Shown piece after piece: positions 24,053 to 34,071 of a stretch of 64,000 bases of DNA. A program made the translations under genes and the position numbers. Origin of the DNA: Rhizomys pruinosus (Eukaryota; Chordata; Mammalia; Rodentia; Spalacidae); contig VZQC01009975.1 in NCBI GenBank assembly GCA_009823505.1, forward strand, positions 615,713-679,712. Direction: 5' to 3'. The notes below the pieces were generated by a model, which saw nothing but the letters and a program-made list of their open reading frames with translations, did no database searches and was not told where the DNA came from. The number at the start of each line of letters is the position of its first letter. The stretch's first letter is position 1.

Positions 24053-25968
24053 TGTGCTGGATAGCTTAGTGTCAACTTGACAACACCTGGGTTGAGGGAG
24101 CCTCAATTGGGGAATTTGGTCCATTGGATTGGCCTGTGGCCACATCTGTGGTGTATTGTCTTGATTGTTGAGCAGTGCAGTATAAAAGGAAAGAAGGGGG
24201 CAGGCTTGGGCATGAGCCAGAAGCAAGCAAGCGTGAGCAAAGCCAGTGCACATTCCTCCATGGCTGTTGCTTCAGCTCCTGCCTCCAGGTTCCTGCCCTG
24301 AGTTCTTACCTTGGGACTCCCTGAGTGATCAACTGTGACCCAGAATGTAAGCTGAATAAACCCTTTCCTCCCAAAGTTGTGTCAGTCAGAGTGTTTTTCA
24401 CAGCAATGGAAGACAAACTAGACAGAAATTGGTACCAGATGTAGTGGGGTATTGTGTGACAGACCTGACCTTGCTGTTTTGGGGAAGGATTGTGGAGGCA
24501 TTTGGACTTTGGGCTGAGATGATCATTGAATGCCTAAAGATTTGCTGTGGAGCTTGGAGCAGTTTTGCTGAAGGAGTTGTAGAAGATGGAGGCCTGATTG
24601 TGAGTTTCTAGTTTCAAAGGAGAGCAGAGATCAATCAGGACTGTGTAATCTGTGGGTTCTGGTCAGTCTGGGGCTGTGGAGAATCAGCTGTAAGTAACAA
24701 GAGACCAGAACCTGAAGTGAAACTTTTTGTGGTACTGGGGCAATTGATGCTGGTTTAGCTGGGGCTGAAAAATCAGCTGTAAGTAACAAGAGACCAGCAT
24801 CACTGAGGGTGAAATCTTCTGGGGAGAATATTCTTCAAGGTCAGCACACCAGAAGCTGTGATCCAGAAAGGGCCTGAGCCTCCATTTGAGCCAGAAGCCG
24901 GACTTGGTAATGTGTAAGAGTCTCCTATATGGTTCCGGTGTTGAAATTTGAGGGGCACAGAGAGCAGCCGAGGCTTGGCATGTGAGAAGGTCAGGAAAGA
25001 CCATTGGTGGAGAGTGCACCTCAAGTTGCTGAAAGACCCCAGGATTGCAGGTGCATGGAGAGAAGCTGAGGCTTTGCACCAGGAGAGGTCAGAAAGAGAC
25101 CATTGGTGAAGGTGCTGCCGTCAGTTTCAGTAGCACCCCAGCTTTTTGGAGATCCAGTACCCTGGGATCGACCACTAAGAGCAGCAAAGTAAGGTGTAGA
25201 ATGGATGCGGCCTGGGCCTGCGAGATAGTATGGCCACAAGACGGCAGAGTCGGAGAGGGGGATCTGCTGAACGCCTTTGGAGCCCAGAAGATCATGAAGG
25301 AATCCCAAAGTGTCCAGCCTTGAGGCTACTTTGCTGGACTTAGGTTTCGTTTGAGAGTGCCTGATTCTTCCCTTTGAAATAAAGAAACAGTATTGTTTTG
25401 GATTTTACAGCAGCCCACGAGTTAAGAGACTTTTAATGGATTGTGAACTTTTAAGTGTTGGAACATTTGAAGGACTGTGAGGCTTTTAAGAGATGTAACG
25501 TTCTTAGGTTGTGATTCATGTTAATCATATTTTTGGGGAATAAGAACTGGAAAGGTGGTGGTTTAATAGTGATGTGTTTTGTGTGTCAAGTTGACAAAGG
25601 GTCAATTGTGCTGGATAGCTTTAGTGTCAACTTGACACATCCTGGGTTTGAGGGAGCCTCAATTGGGAATTTCCTCCAATTGGATCGGCCTGTGGCACAT
25701 CTGTGGTGTATTGTCTTGATTGTTGAGCAGTGACAGTATAAGAGGCAGGCTGGGCATGAGCCAGAGAGCAAGCCAGGAGCAAGCCAGTGGACAGCATCCT
25801 CCATGTGCCTGTGCTTCAGCTCCTGCCTCCAGGTTCCTGCCCTGAGTTCTACCTTGGGCTCCTAAGTGATCAAACTGTGACCAGGAGATGTAAAGCTGAA
25901 TAAACCTTTCCTCCCCAAGTTGGTGTCGGTCAGAGTATTTGTCACAGCAATGGAAGACAACTAGGACA
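24053..25968 (+). mobile_element. Complete MaLR-type LTR retrotransposon (non-autonomous)
   Basis: The 5' LTR is 24,053-24,424, the internal region 24,425-25,606 and the 3' LTR 25,607-25,968. Both LTRs run TGTGCTGGATAG...to a terminal CA, with a TATA box (TATAAAAG / TATAAGAG) and AATAAACC. The 5-bp target duplication ATGAG is exact at 24,048-24,052 and 25,969-25,973. This is the length expected of the ERVL/MaLR class. The internal region begins GAAATTGGTACCAGA, the usual MaLR primer-side sequence. It encodes no protein, so the element depended on enzymes from another element. It lies antisense within the L1 ORF2. Confidence 0.93.
24425..25606 (+). other. MaLR internal region, non-coding, with internal duplications
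   Basis: No retroviral motif is found in any frame. AATCAGCTGTAAGTAACAAG occurs twice, near 24,683 and 24,773. The phrase GAAAGACCATTGGTG/GAAAGAGACCATTGGTG recurs near 24,995 and 25,093. Internal tandem duplication therefore shaped this region. Confidence 0.7.
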
Positions 25969-26169
25969 ATGAGTTTCTGGTGTAGTTTTTAGCATCCCTT
26001 AAAATAAACAATCATCTCATCAGCAAATAGGGATAGCTTGAACTTCCTCTTTTCCAAGTTAGTTCTCCCTTTTAATTTTCTTTTCTTGCCTTATTGCCCC
26101 CTAGCAAGTTTTTCAAGCACTGTATTGAAAAGGAGTGGTGACAGGGGGCAGCCTTGCCAAGTTTCTAAC

Positions 26170-26578
26170 TGTGCTGGATAGCTTTAGTGTCAACTTGACA
26201 CACCTGGGTTGAGGGAGCCTCAGTTGGGGAACTGGCTCCATTGGATTGGCCTGTGGCCACATCTGTGGAGTATTGTCTTGATTGTCGGGCAATGTGGGAG
26301 GGCCCAGCCCACAATGAGTAGTGCCACTCTGGGCAGGTTTTGTGTACGGTATAAGAAGGCGGGCTGGGCATGAGCCCAGGGGAGCAAGCCAGTAAACAGC
26401 ATTCCTTCATGGCCTGTGCTTCAGCTCCTGCCTCCAGGTTCCTGCCCTGAGTTCCTGGCCTTGGGCTCCCTAAGTGATGAACTGTGACTCAGGAGATGTA
26501 AGCTGAATAAACCCTTTCCTCCCCAAGTTGGTGTCAGTCAGAGTGTTTTGTCACAACAATGGAAGACAAACTAGAACA
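26170..26578 (+). mobile_element. Solo MaLR-type LTR
   Basis: It runs TGTGCTGGATAG...CTAGAACA, with TATAAGAAGG near 26,350 and AATAAACCC near 26,507. The exact 5-bp duplication CTAAC lies at 26,165-26,169 and 26,579-26,583. L1 sequence resumes precisely on the far side (TTTCTAAC then TTTAAAGGGAATG). It is the product of LTR-LTR recombination or of a single-LTR insertion. Confidence 0.95.
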
Positions 26579-28946
26579 CTAACTTTAAAGGGAATGTTTC
26601 TGTCATTTCCCCATTTAGGATGATATTGGCTGTGGGTTTCCTGTATATGGCGTTGATTACATTGAGGAATGATCCCTCCAATCCAATTCCCTCTAGGACT
26701 TTAAACATGAAGGGATGCTGGATTTTGTCAAAGCTTTTTCTGCATCAATTGAGATGATGGTGTGGTTTTTGTCTTTCAGTCCATTTATATGCTTGATGAT
26801 GTTTATTGATTTTTGTATGTTGAACCATCCCTGCATCTCTGGTATGAATCCAACTTGGTCATGATGAATGATCTTCTTGATGTGAGTCTGTATGTGATTT
26901 TCCAGTATCCTGTGTAGAATTTTGGCATCTATGTTCATCAGGGAGATGGGTCTATGGTTCTCCTTTTTGGTTGCATCTTTGCTTTGTTTTGGTAACAGAG
27001 TGATGCTGGCTTCATAGAAGGAATTTGGGAGAATTCCCTCTGTATCCTTCTAAACAATTTCAGTAATAATCGTTGTAGGTCTTTTTGAAATGTCTTATAG
27101 AAGTCTGCCATGAAACCATCTAGGCCTGGGCTTTTTTTTAGTTGGGAGGTTTCTTATTACATCTTCAATTTCTTCATATATTATGGGTCTGTTTAAGCTG
27201 TCGATCTCTTCTTGGTTGAGCTTTGGGGATTCCCAGGATTTCGGATGTTCATCCTTTTCTTCTAGGTTTTCAAACTTGGTTGAGTATAGGTTTTTGAAGT
27301 ATTCCCTTATGATTTTCTGGATCTTTTCCTTGTCTCTTGTGATATTTCCCTTTTCATCACAGACTGTATTGATTTGGAGTTGTTCCTTCTTTCTTTTGTT
27401 TAACTGGGCTAGAGGTCTGTCTATCTTGTTTATTCTTTCAAAGAAACAACTTTTGCATTCATTGATTTTTTTTGTATTGTTTTCTTTGTTTCTATTTCAT
27501 TGATTTCTGCTCTGATTTTGGTTATTCTTCCTGTCTGTTGCATTTAGGGTTCATCTGTGTTGCCTCTCAAGTGCTTTTAGCTGCAATGTTAGATAGTTCA
27601 CTTGTGCTTTTTCTGTTTTTCTAATGTAGGCACCCAGGGCTATAAACTTCCCTCTTAGGACTGCTTTTAAGATATCCTATAGATTTTGTTGTGTTGTATT
27701 GTAATTGTCATTCAGTTCCAGGAATGCTTTTATTTCTTTCTTTATCTTTTCCTTGTCCCATTCATTATTCAAGAGTGTGTTGTTTAGTCTCCACGTGTTC
27801 TTGTAGGTAGTAGGGTTTATCCTGGTGCTTTTGATGAGCTTTATTGCACTGTGGTCTGATAGAATGCATGAAATTATTTCAATCATTTTGTAATTGTAGA
27901 GGTTTCTTCTGCATCCCAGTATGTTGTCGATTTTGGAGAATGTTCTGTTGGGTGCTGAGTAGAAAGTGTATTCTCTGGTATTAGGGTGGAATATTCAGTA
28001 GATGTCTATGAGGTCCATTTGGTGTATCATATCATTCAGTTCAGATGTCTCTCTGTTTATTCTTTGTCCTGTTGACCTGTCCAAAGAACTCAGTGGGGTA
28101 TTGAAGTCCCCTACTATGAGTGTACTGGGGTTAGTGTGTGACTTGTGGTCCTAGAGAATTGTCTTTATAAAGTTTGGTGCACCAGAGTTTGGGGCATATA
28201 TATCCGTAATTGTGAAATCTTCTTGGTGAACTGTTCCTTTGATAAAAATGTAATGGCTTTCTTTGTCTCTTATGATTTCTTGTACTTTGAAGTCTATTTG
28301 TCTGATATTAAAATAGCAACACCTGCTTACTTTTTTGGTACCATTTGCTTGGAATATTTTTTTCCATCCTTTCACTTTAAGATGGTGCCTGTCCTGGAAG
28401 GTAAGATGTGTTTCTTGTAGACAGCATATTGATGGGTTCTGTTTCCTAATCCAATTTCCAAGTCTATGTCTTTTGATTTGGTAATTTAGTCCATTAACAT
28501 TTAAGATTATGACTGATAACTTTGTGTTGCTTCCTTTTGCCTTATCCATTTGCAGTTTGGGTTTAGGTTTCTACTTCTGAAGTTATGCTTTTATTGTTTT
28601 CTCTTTCTAGGTCCCTGGGGATGGTTGCTCCTTTCTTCTGTCCTTCGAAATTGCTTCAAGTAGTCTCTGAAGGGTTGGTTTCCTGGACAAGTATTCTTTC
28701 ATCTTGTTTATGTCATGGTTTTTCTCTCTCCTTCAACTATAATCTACATTTCTTGCTGGTTATAGTAACCTGGGTTGGCATCTATTGTGCTTTAACACTG
28801 GGAATGCTTTGCTCTAAGTTCTTCTTGCTTTCATAGTTTGCACTGAGAAGTCAGTTGTAATTCTGATAGATTTCCCCTTATAGGTCACTTGTTGTTTTTC
28901 TCTTGTGGCTTTAAGGAATTTGTCTTTGTTTTGGGTGTCTAGCATT

Positions 28947-29687
28947 TTAACTATGATGTGGCATGGAGAGTTTCTTTTCTGATTTTGGAGTTTTATGTGC
29001 TTCTTGTATTTGTATTGGTTTATCTTTTTTTAGTTGGGGGAAATTTTCATCCATCATTCTCTTGAAGATCTGATCAATACCATTCTCTTGGGATTCTTCT
29101 CCTTCCACTATTCCTGTGATGCAGAGGTTTGATCTTTTCATAGTGTCCCCCAGTTCCTGGTTGTTCCACTTTTGTGTATTTTTAAATTTTTCATAATCTT
29201 TCCTTGAGGTTTTTAGTTGTTCTGTGTTATCTTCCAGGTCTGATATTCTTTGTTCTGCTTCCTCCATTCTACTTCTGAGTCTTTTTCCATTCCTTTCCTC
29301 TTAATTGGATAAGTGTTTGATTTCCTTTTTCATTTCTTCTTCTGATTTCTTTAGTATTTCTACTTCCTTTTGGAGCTTTTCAATCTCTTCCTGTAGCTCT
29401 TTGCTTTGCTGGTTGGTTTCCTTATCTTTTTCAGCATGGGAATTTTCAGTGTTTCCTCTTTCTTCTGGAGTTGGTCATTCTCTCTCTCTCTCTAGGTCCT
29501 TCTTGAGTTCTTCATTCTCTTTTCTTAATTCTTTGATTTGCTCTTTGTAATCTTGTACTTCTTTAAGTTTGTTCACAATTGTGTTTCTGATATCGATGTC
29601 CTGGGCCATCCCTAGGGGGATACCACTGTAGGAATCTTCCACAGGGTTGGCAGAGCTTGGTGTGGAATTATCCTTCACCTTTCCCAT
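28947..29687 (-). pseudogene. L1 ORF1 (RNA-binding chaperone), broken
   Basis: The N-terminal part (29,687-29,475) is rich in Lys/Glu heptads (KELRKENEELKKDLERERE), the ORF1p coiled coil. A second part (29,267-28,947) shows EEAEQRISDLEDNTEQL and LCITGIVEGEE, which lead into the RRM-like domain. The two lie in the same frame but are separated by at least one stop, and the C-terminal domain is not intact. Confidence 0.9.
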
Positions 29688-30064
29688 GTTATCTCTTCTT
29701 CATGTTCCTGGCATATGGGCTTCTCCTTGCATGTATTCCAATGTGGGTCCCAAATGCCTTTTCACTGTGTTGAAGGCTTGCTTTGCTTGCCTCCTTCAGA
29801 TGCTTTCGTTGTTTGTTTGATTGATTTTTTTTCCTTTTCTCCTTGCTTATTGAGTGTTGACTTCTCTAAGCTTTAGGCTTTTTATTGGAGATCCAACTCA
29901 CTCGTCCCTTTCTGTTCAGAAGGTTCTCCAACGAATCCACTTGGACACTCCTTCCTTTGGTAATCCCAGTTGGTGAGTGTGGGGGGGTGCTCTTTAGTCC
30001 ACACCCAAGTACCTGTGCTTCAGGTGGTCTTGGGGGATCTCTGATCCCCTCAATGAAGCTTTTT

Positions 30065-31080
30065 AAATTTCATTGTCTGTCTACATATATTTGAAAATGT
30101 GAAGACAGGTCAAATTTCTATAAAATATTTTCTCCAATTTGACTGGTATCAAAGCGTGTGTATGATGCATACTTCATAAAAACTAGAAGTTGGAGCATGT
30201 ATGATGGCTTACAGATATTTTGTCAGTGTCTTTTAATTTTGCAATCATGCTTCACTTTTAATCAGGCTTAACTCATGATTGATAACTCACTATTCACTGT
30301 GACATCTTGCTGGAAGCAGCATGCTGTTTAATCTGGTAAATGTGGAGAGGCCAGGGTTTGCTTCATCATCACTCAAGATGAGAATTGTTAGTGTTATTTA
30401 TTAAATAGCATGTTTCTATATGTGTGATTATACTGCTTTATAAAGTCTAGTGACTCAAAACTTAAACCTGCACACCATTCAGAAGGAAAATCCCAAAGTG
30501 TGAGTAAAATCCCACTTCTAGAATATTTACCTGAGGTAGTGTTGGAGTTTCAAAGTATATTGTATGACATTTGTAAAAATTCAATAAAAAATTAAAATGT
30601 CTACCCATTTCATCATATTTTAGATGTCTTCTAGCAAATATTTATGCTTTTGTGCCTCACTCTTAATTATGACTCTTGGGAACATATTAATTAAAAGTAT
30701 TTTAGAAGCCAGGCATGGTGGTACACACATGTAATTCCAGCATTCATGAAGGCAAAGGATTGTGGGTCCATGGGCAACCTTGGCTACATAGTGAGACTCT
30801 GCCATAAAATAATGGCTTTGGGCTCTGATGTCAATGACTGATTCTAATAATTTTAAAATAGATAAGTAGTTCTTATGAATTAGGTGTTTGAATGTCATGA
30901 ACTATGTCATTTTTATGTCCCAACACACAGACATAGATCAGAATTTAACACTATTTGTGCTACTTTACAACTTTGGTGATTTCACTACAATCATGACTGA
31001 TGATTCCACTAAAAGGGAAATGGAAATTTAGGTACCATTAGTCACTTTATGTTTAAGGAGGTCTAGTTATTAATAATTTT
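30065..31080. other. Unique DNA with a worn L1 tail and an old B1
   Basis: Near 30,560-30,600, ATTGTATGACATTTG...CAATAAAAAATT resembles the end of an L1. A diverged B1-like piece lies at about 30,707-30,800 (AGCCAGGCATGGTGGTACAC). Nothing else is recognised. Confidence 0.45.
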
Positions 31081-31480
31081 AATTGAATTTTTGTGTATTT
31101 CAAACAGAACAACTCAACAATCTTAGTCATCATCTCACCCTCTTCCCCACTGGCCCTCATATTATCCCCTCCTATAACCCCCTCCTATAACCCTCTCCTA
31201 TAACCCTCTCCTGGAATTCATACATTCTATCAATTCTGCCTATCTTTTCAGTAGTGTCCCCTGATATTCCTCAGTGCAGATTCATGGACTGGGGTCTATT
31301 CAGCCTGTGTAGAGTCCTTCCCTTTAAGTAGATCAGCACTTCGTCACCTACCTAGCAGTAATCAGCTGCCAATAATTCTTCAACTAAGATTTGGGGCTTG
31401 CTGCCCATTTCCACAGTTCTGCCTGCTTGAATTTGCTTTGGTCTTGTACATTCGGACACCATTGCTATAGGTCTAATTTT
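31081..31480 (-). mobile_element. L1 3' UTR fragment, old
   Basis: The antisense 3' UTR has TTAATTGAATTTTTGTGTAT at the tail side, then TAGCAGTAATCAGCTGCCAA and GGGGCTTGCTGCCCATTTCC. The same order of motifs is found at 59,150-59,885. A CTCCTATAACCC unit is repeated near 31,170-31,212. Confidence 0.7.
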
Positions 31481-31786
31481 TCAAAACAGATATTTTTGTA
31501 ATAAGTTTAATTTATAGAAAAGCTGCAAAGCAAAGCTAGAGTTCCCATATAATCCACACTCCCTTCACTTTTTGTTGGTATTTGGATGCTTGTGCTCTTT
31601 GTTACAACTAATGAACCACCACTATACACTATTGTTGTCAACTCAGGTATGTTCCTTACTGGAGGATTTCTTTGTTTTCCTCTAATGATTTTTTCTAGGC
31701 CTTCATTTCGGATTTTTAGAAAAATCACATTCTATTCATTGTTTCTTCTTATAAACCTGACAGTATATATGTGCGCCTGCGTGTGC

Positions 31787-31851
31787 ATGCACACACACAC
31801 ACACACACACACACGCTTGCAAATACGCACATACACACACACACACACACA
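31787..31851. repeat. Two (CA)n microsatellites
   Basis: CA runs at about 31,789-31,814 and 31,832-31,850, separated by GCTTGCAAATACGCACATA. Confidence 0.9.
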
Positions 31852-32422
31852 TTTTCTTACAAGTTTATGTCTTTTCCGACATGCTTTTACCCCCTAAACT
31901 GTAAATGGCATCTGTGTCTGTTCAGTGTAGCTTCACATAGTCAAAAGGTTTCATTTCATAGTCACCTTAAACTGGGAAACAGCTGAGTTCTCTTAAACTT
32001 GCCTGTCCTGCTGCAAGTCATGCTGACTCTTTCATCTTCCTTCAAACCCACATGGAGATGCTAGACACAGATGGCTCGGGGGTTTCTGTGGTCATTTTCC
32101 CTGCAAGGCTTTATTCCTGGAGAACCCAAGACTGCAACAGAAGGTCTGACTTGTGGTACACATCAGGCTTTCAACCATCTGATGTGGACCCTGACTTTCT
32201 TCTGAGGCCACATTCACACTGTGGGTAGGTCAGAGTAATGCCAGTTTTTGGATTCTATTGATAGTCACACCCAATGTAGAGCATACAACTGTTATTTTCA
32301 AACATTACATCAATATTGTCCTTATAAAGTGTGTTTTATTATTTCAGCATAAAAAGTACACCCACAAAAATTATGAACTCAAAATACTTTCTACTTTTTA
32401 ATTACACTTTTGTTTCTTTATT

Positions 32423-32570
32423 GTGAATGTGTGTGCATGTATGTGTGTGTGCATGCGTGTACATGTGCATGTGTTCGTGTGTGCATGCATGTATGCATGC
32501 ATGTTTGTGCATGTGTGTGTGCATGTTTGTGCATGTGTGTGTGTGCATGCGTGTGCATGTGCATGTAGTC
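32423..32570. repeat. TG/TGCA-rich simple repeat
   Basis: An imperfect array of GTGTGTGCATG-type units, about 150 bp. The cysteine-rich ORF across it is an artefact of the repeat. Confidence 0.9.
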
Positions 32571-32572
32571 AG

Positions 32573-32823
32573 AGGACAACTTTCTTTTAATTCTGTTTAT
32601 TATTTTTTAATGTGTATAAATGTACTGTCTGCATGTAGGTTGGTGCACCCATGTCGGGCAATGCTGTGGAGGTCAGAAGAGGATGTCGGATTCCCCTGGA
32701 ACTGGAGTTAAAGACAGTTCTCAGCTGTCATGTGGGTGCTGGGGATCGAACCCAGGTCCTCTGCAAGAGAAGTCAGCACTCTTAACCACTAGGCCATCTC
32801 TCCAGCCCCCAAGGACAACTTTC
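32573..32823 (-). mobile_element. B2/B3-type SINE inserted into an older B3-like SINE
   Basis: The young SINE is 32,585-32,811, head on the right (GGGGGCTGGAGAGATGGCCT on the minus strand). The duplication AGGACAACTTTC flanks it at 32,573-32,584 and 32,812-32,823. The older host SINE resumes to about 32,930 (CCATGTGGGTCCTGGGGATC, then GGTGGCAGGCACCTGTACCC). This copy lacks the 18-bp duplication. Confidence 0.93.
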
Positions 32824-33112
32824 AGTAATCAGTTCTCTACCCCCATGTGGGTCCTGGGGATCAAGCTCGGGTCCTCAGACTTGGTGGCAGGCACCTGTAC
32901 CCATGAACCATCTCACTGGTTCATCTAAATATTTCAATATTAGTAGACTCGGGGGTCTTGGAAGTTTTTCTCCATTTGAGTTCAACGCTTTGGTCCTTAT
33001 TTTCTATCACAGAACATCGCTCAACAATCACCTGTCTCCTCCTGCCAACCCCATACATTTGCTGGTGGAGGCTGTGCCATTTATAATGTTTTCCTTCTTT
33101 TCTGATTTTATT

Positions 33113-33228
33113 TTTGAGACAGTGTTTTGTTTAGCCAGGCTGGCCTTGAACTTTCTATGTAGTTGAGATGACCTTAAACTTCAGATTCTTCTGCCTCTAC
33201 ATCCCAAGTGCTGGAATTACAGGCATTT
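33113..33228 (-). mobile_element. B1 SINE, diverged
   Basis: Antisense B1 motifs: GAGACAGTGTTTTG, CAGGCTGGCCTTGAACTTTC, CCCAAGTGCTGGAATTACAG. Confidence 0.85.
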
Positions 33229-34033
33229 TCCCCAAGTCTGGGGTTGGATGCTGGGCACATAGCACTCAGAGTCCTGCTTAGCTGGTCCTATGGACTTGGT
33301 CTTTCAGCCCACCCTGGTGTCCTATCTACCCTCCCAGAGGTTTAATATTGCCCACAATTCTCTCTTGGAAGGCAGAATTCCTAGGCACATCTTAATGTCT
33401 TTACTTTTTGTCTTCCTAAGAACCTAGATTTCTTAGCGCAGATGCTACAAACTCAGCAGGAACCTCTTCTGGTACGGTTATTGGGTTACTGGGGTTATTA
33501 GATATGTTTGGGTTTAGCTCTAAGTCTCTGTATTAAGAAGCTTTGCATCCTTTCTCAGAAGTGGCTAATTGAAGCGCTAAGGATTAATCTATGTCTAAAA
33601 CCTGAAGTGCCTCATTCACAGCAAAGTGTCTGATGGAGCAAACTGAAGGTGTGCGGGAAGAAAGAACAGATAAATCACACGTGGAAATTAATGAGGATCA
33701 ATCCAGTGAGAAGCCCAAAAGCTTGATTCCAGTCTGTTGCAGTTGGCTAGACAGCTCAGCACTGTGTGGGGCAGGCAAGCAGAAGACAGGGGAAGTTTCA
33801 TGGGAGGTGGGCAGGATGACCCAAGAGTCCTGACTGGAGACTGCGTTCAGAGAAGCTGCAGGTGGCCAGCCGCACAAAGGCATTCTGTGGATGGGTACAG
33901 TGGCTGTCTGGCTTCTGATGTTCTCTTGTTTCTTCTAATTGGAAAGAAGAGCAAAAATTAAGGAAGGTTTCAGTTATTTGTCAATTTCTGGTCATTTTGT
34001 CTCCGTTGCTGCAGAGTTCTGTTTTTCCACTCT

Positions 34034-34071
<38 letters not shown>

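Larger units (their letters stand above)
22543..28549 (-). pseudogene. L1 ORF2 (endonuclease/reverse transcriptase), broken
   Basis: ORF2 encodes the endonuclease and reverse transcriptase used in target-primed reverse transcription. At 28,549-28,151 the endonuclease start shows LNVNGLNYQIKRHRL (Asn motif) and QETHL (Glu motif), then DIYAPN. Around 26,938-26,693 the RT N-terminal part shows [17 protein letters not shown] and IISIDAEKA. At 23,835-23,284 lies the region with KVLKFIWKNKRPRIAKTTL and DFKLYYRA, and at 23,131-22,543 the C-terminal part with [14 protein letters not shown] and a cysteine-containing GCGERGTLIHCSWEC motif. These pieces stay in one frame once the two MaLR insertions are discounted, but several stops and local frameshifts lie between them. 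It cannot give an active enzyme. Confidence 0.9.
22043..30064 (-). mobile_element. Near full-length L1 with target-site duplication, split by two MaLR insertions
   Basis: The L1 body occupies 22,060-30,047 on the minus strand. The direct repeat CCTCAATGAAGCTTTTT flanks it at 22,043-22,059 and 30,048-30,064, continuing into the poly(T) that marks the L1 tail. In transcriptional order there is about 350 bp of 5' UTR, ORF1 (29,687-28,947), ORF2 (28,549-22,543) and a 3' UTR containing a (GTT)n run at 22,262-22,287. Removing the MaLR insertions leaves about 5.65 kb, close to full length for an L1 whose 5' UTR is short. Both ORFs are broken, so it is immobile. Confidence 0.95.

Noticed and set aside
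32427..32711. Cysteine-rich ORF (MCVHVCVCACVYMC...)
   Set aside because: Translation of a TG/TGCA simple repeat running into a SINE.
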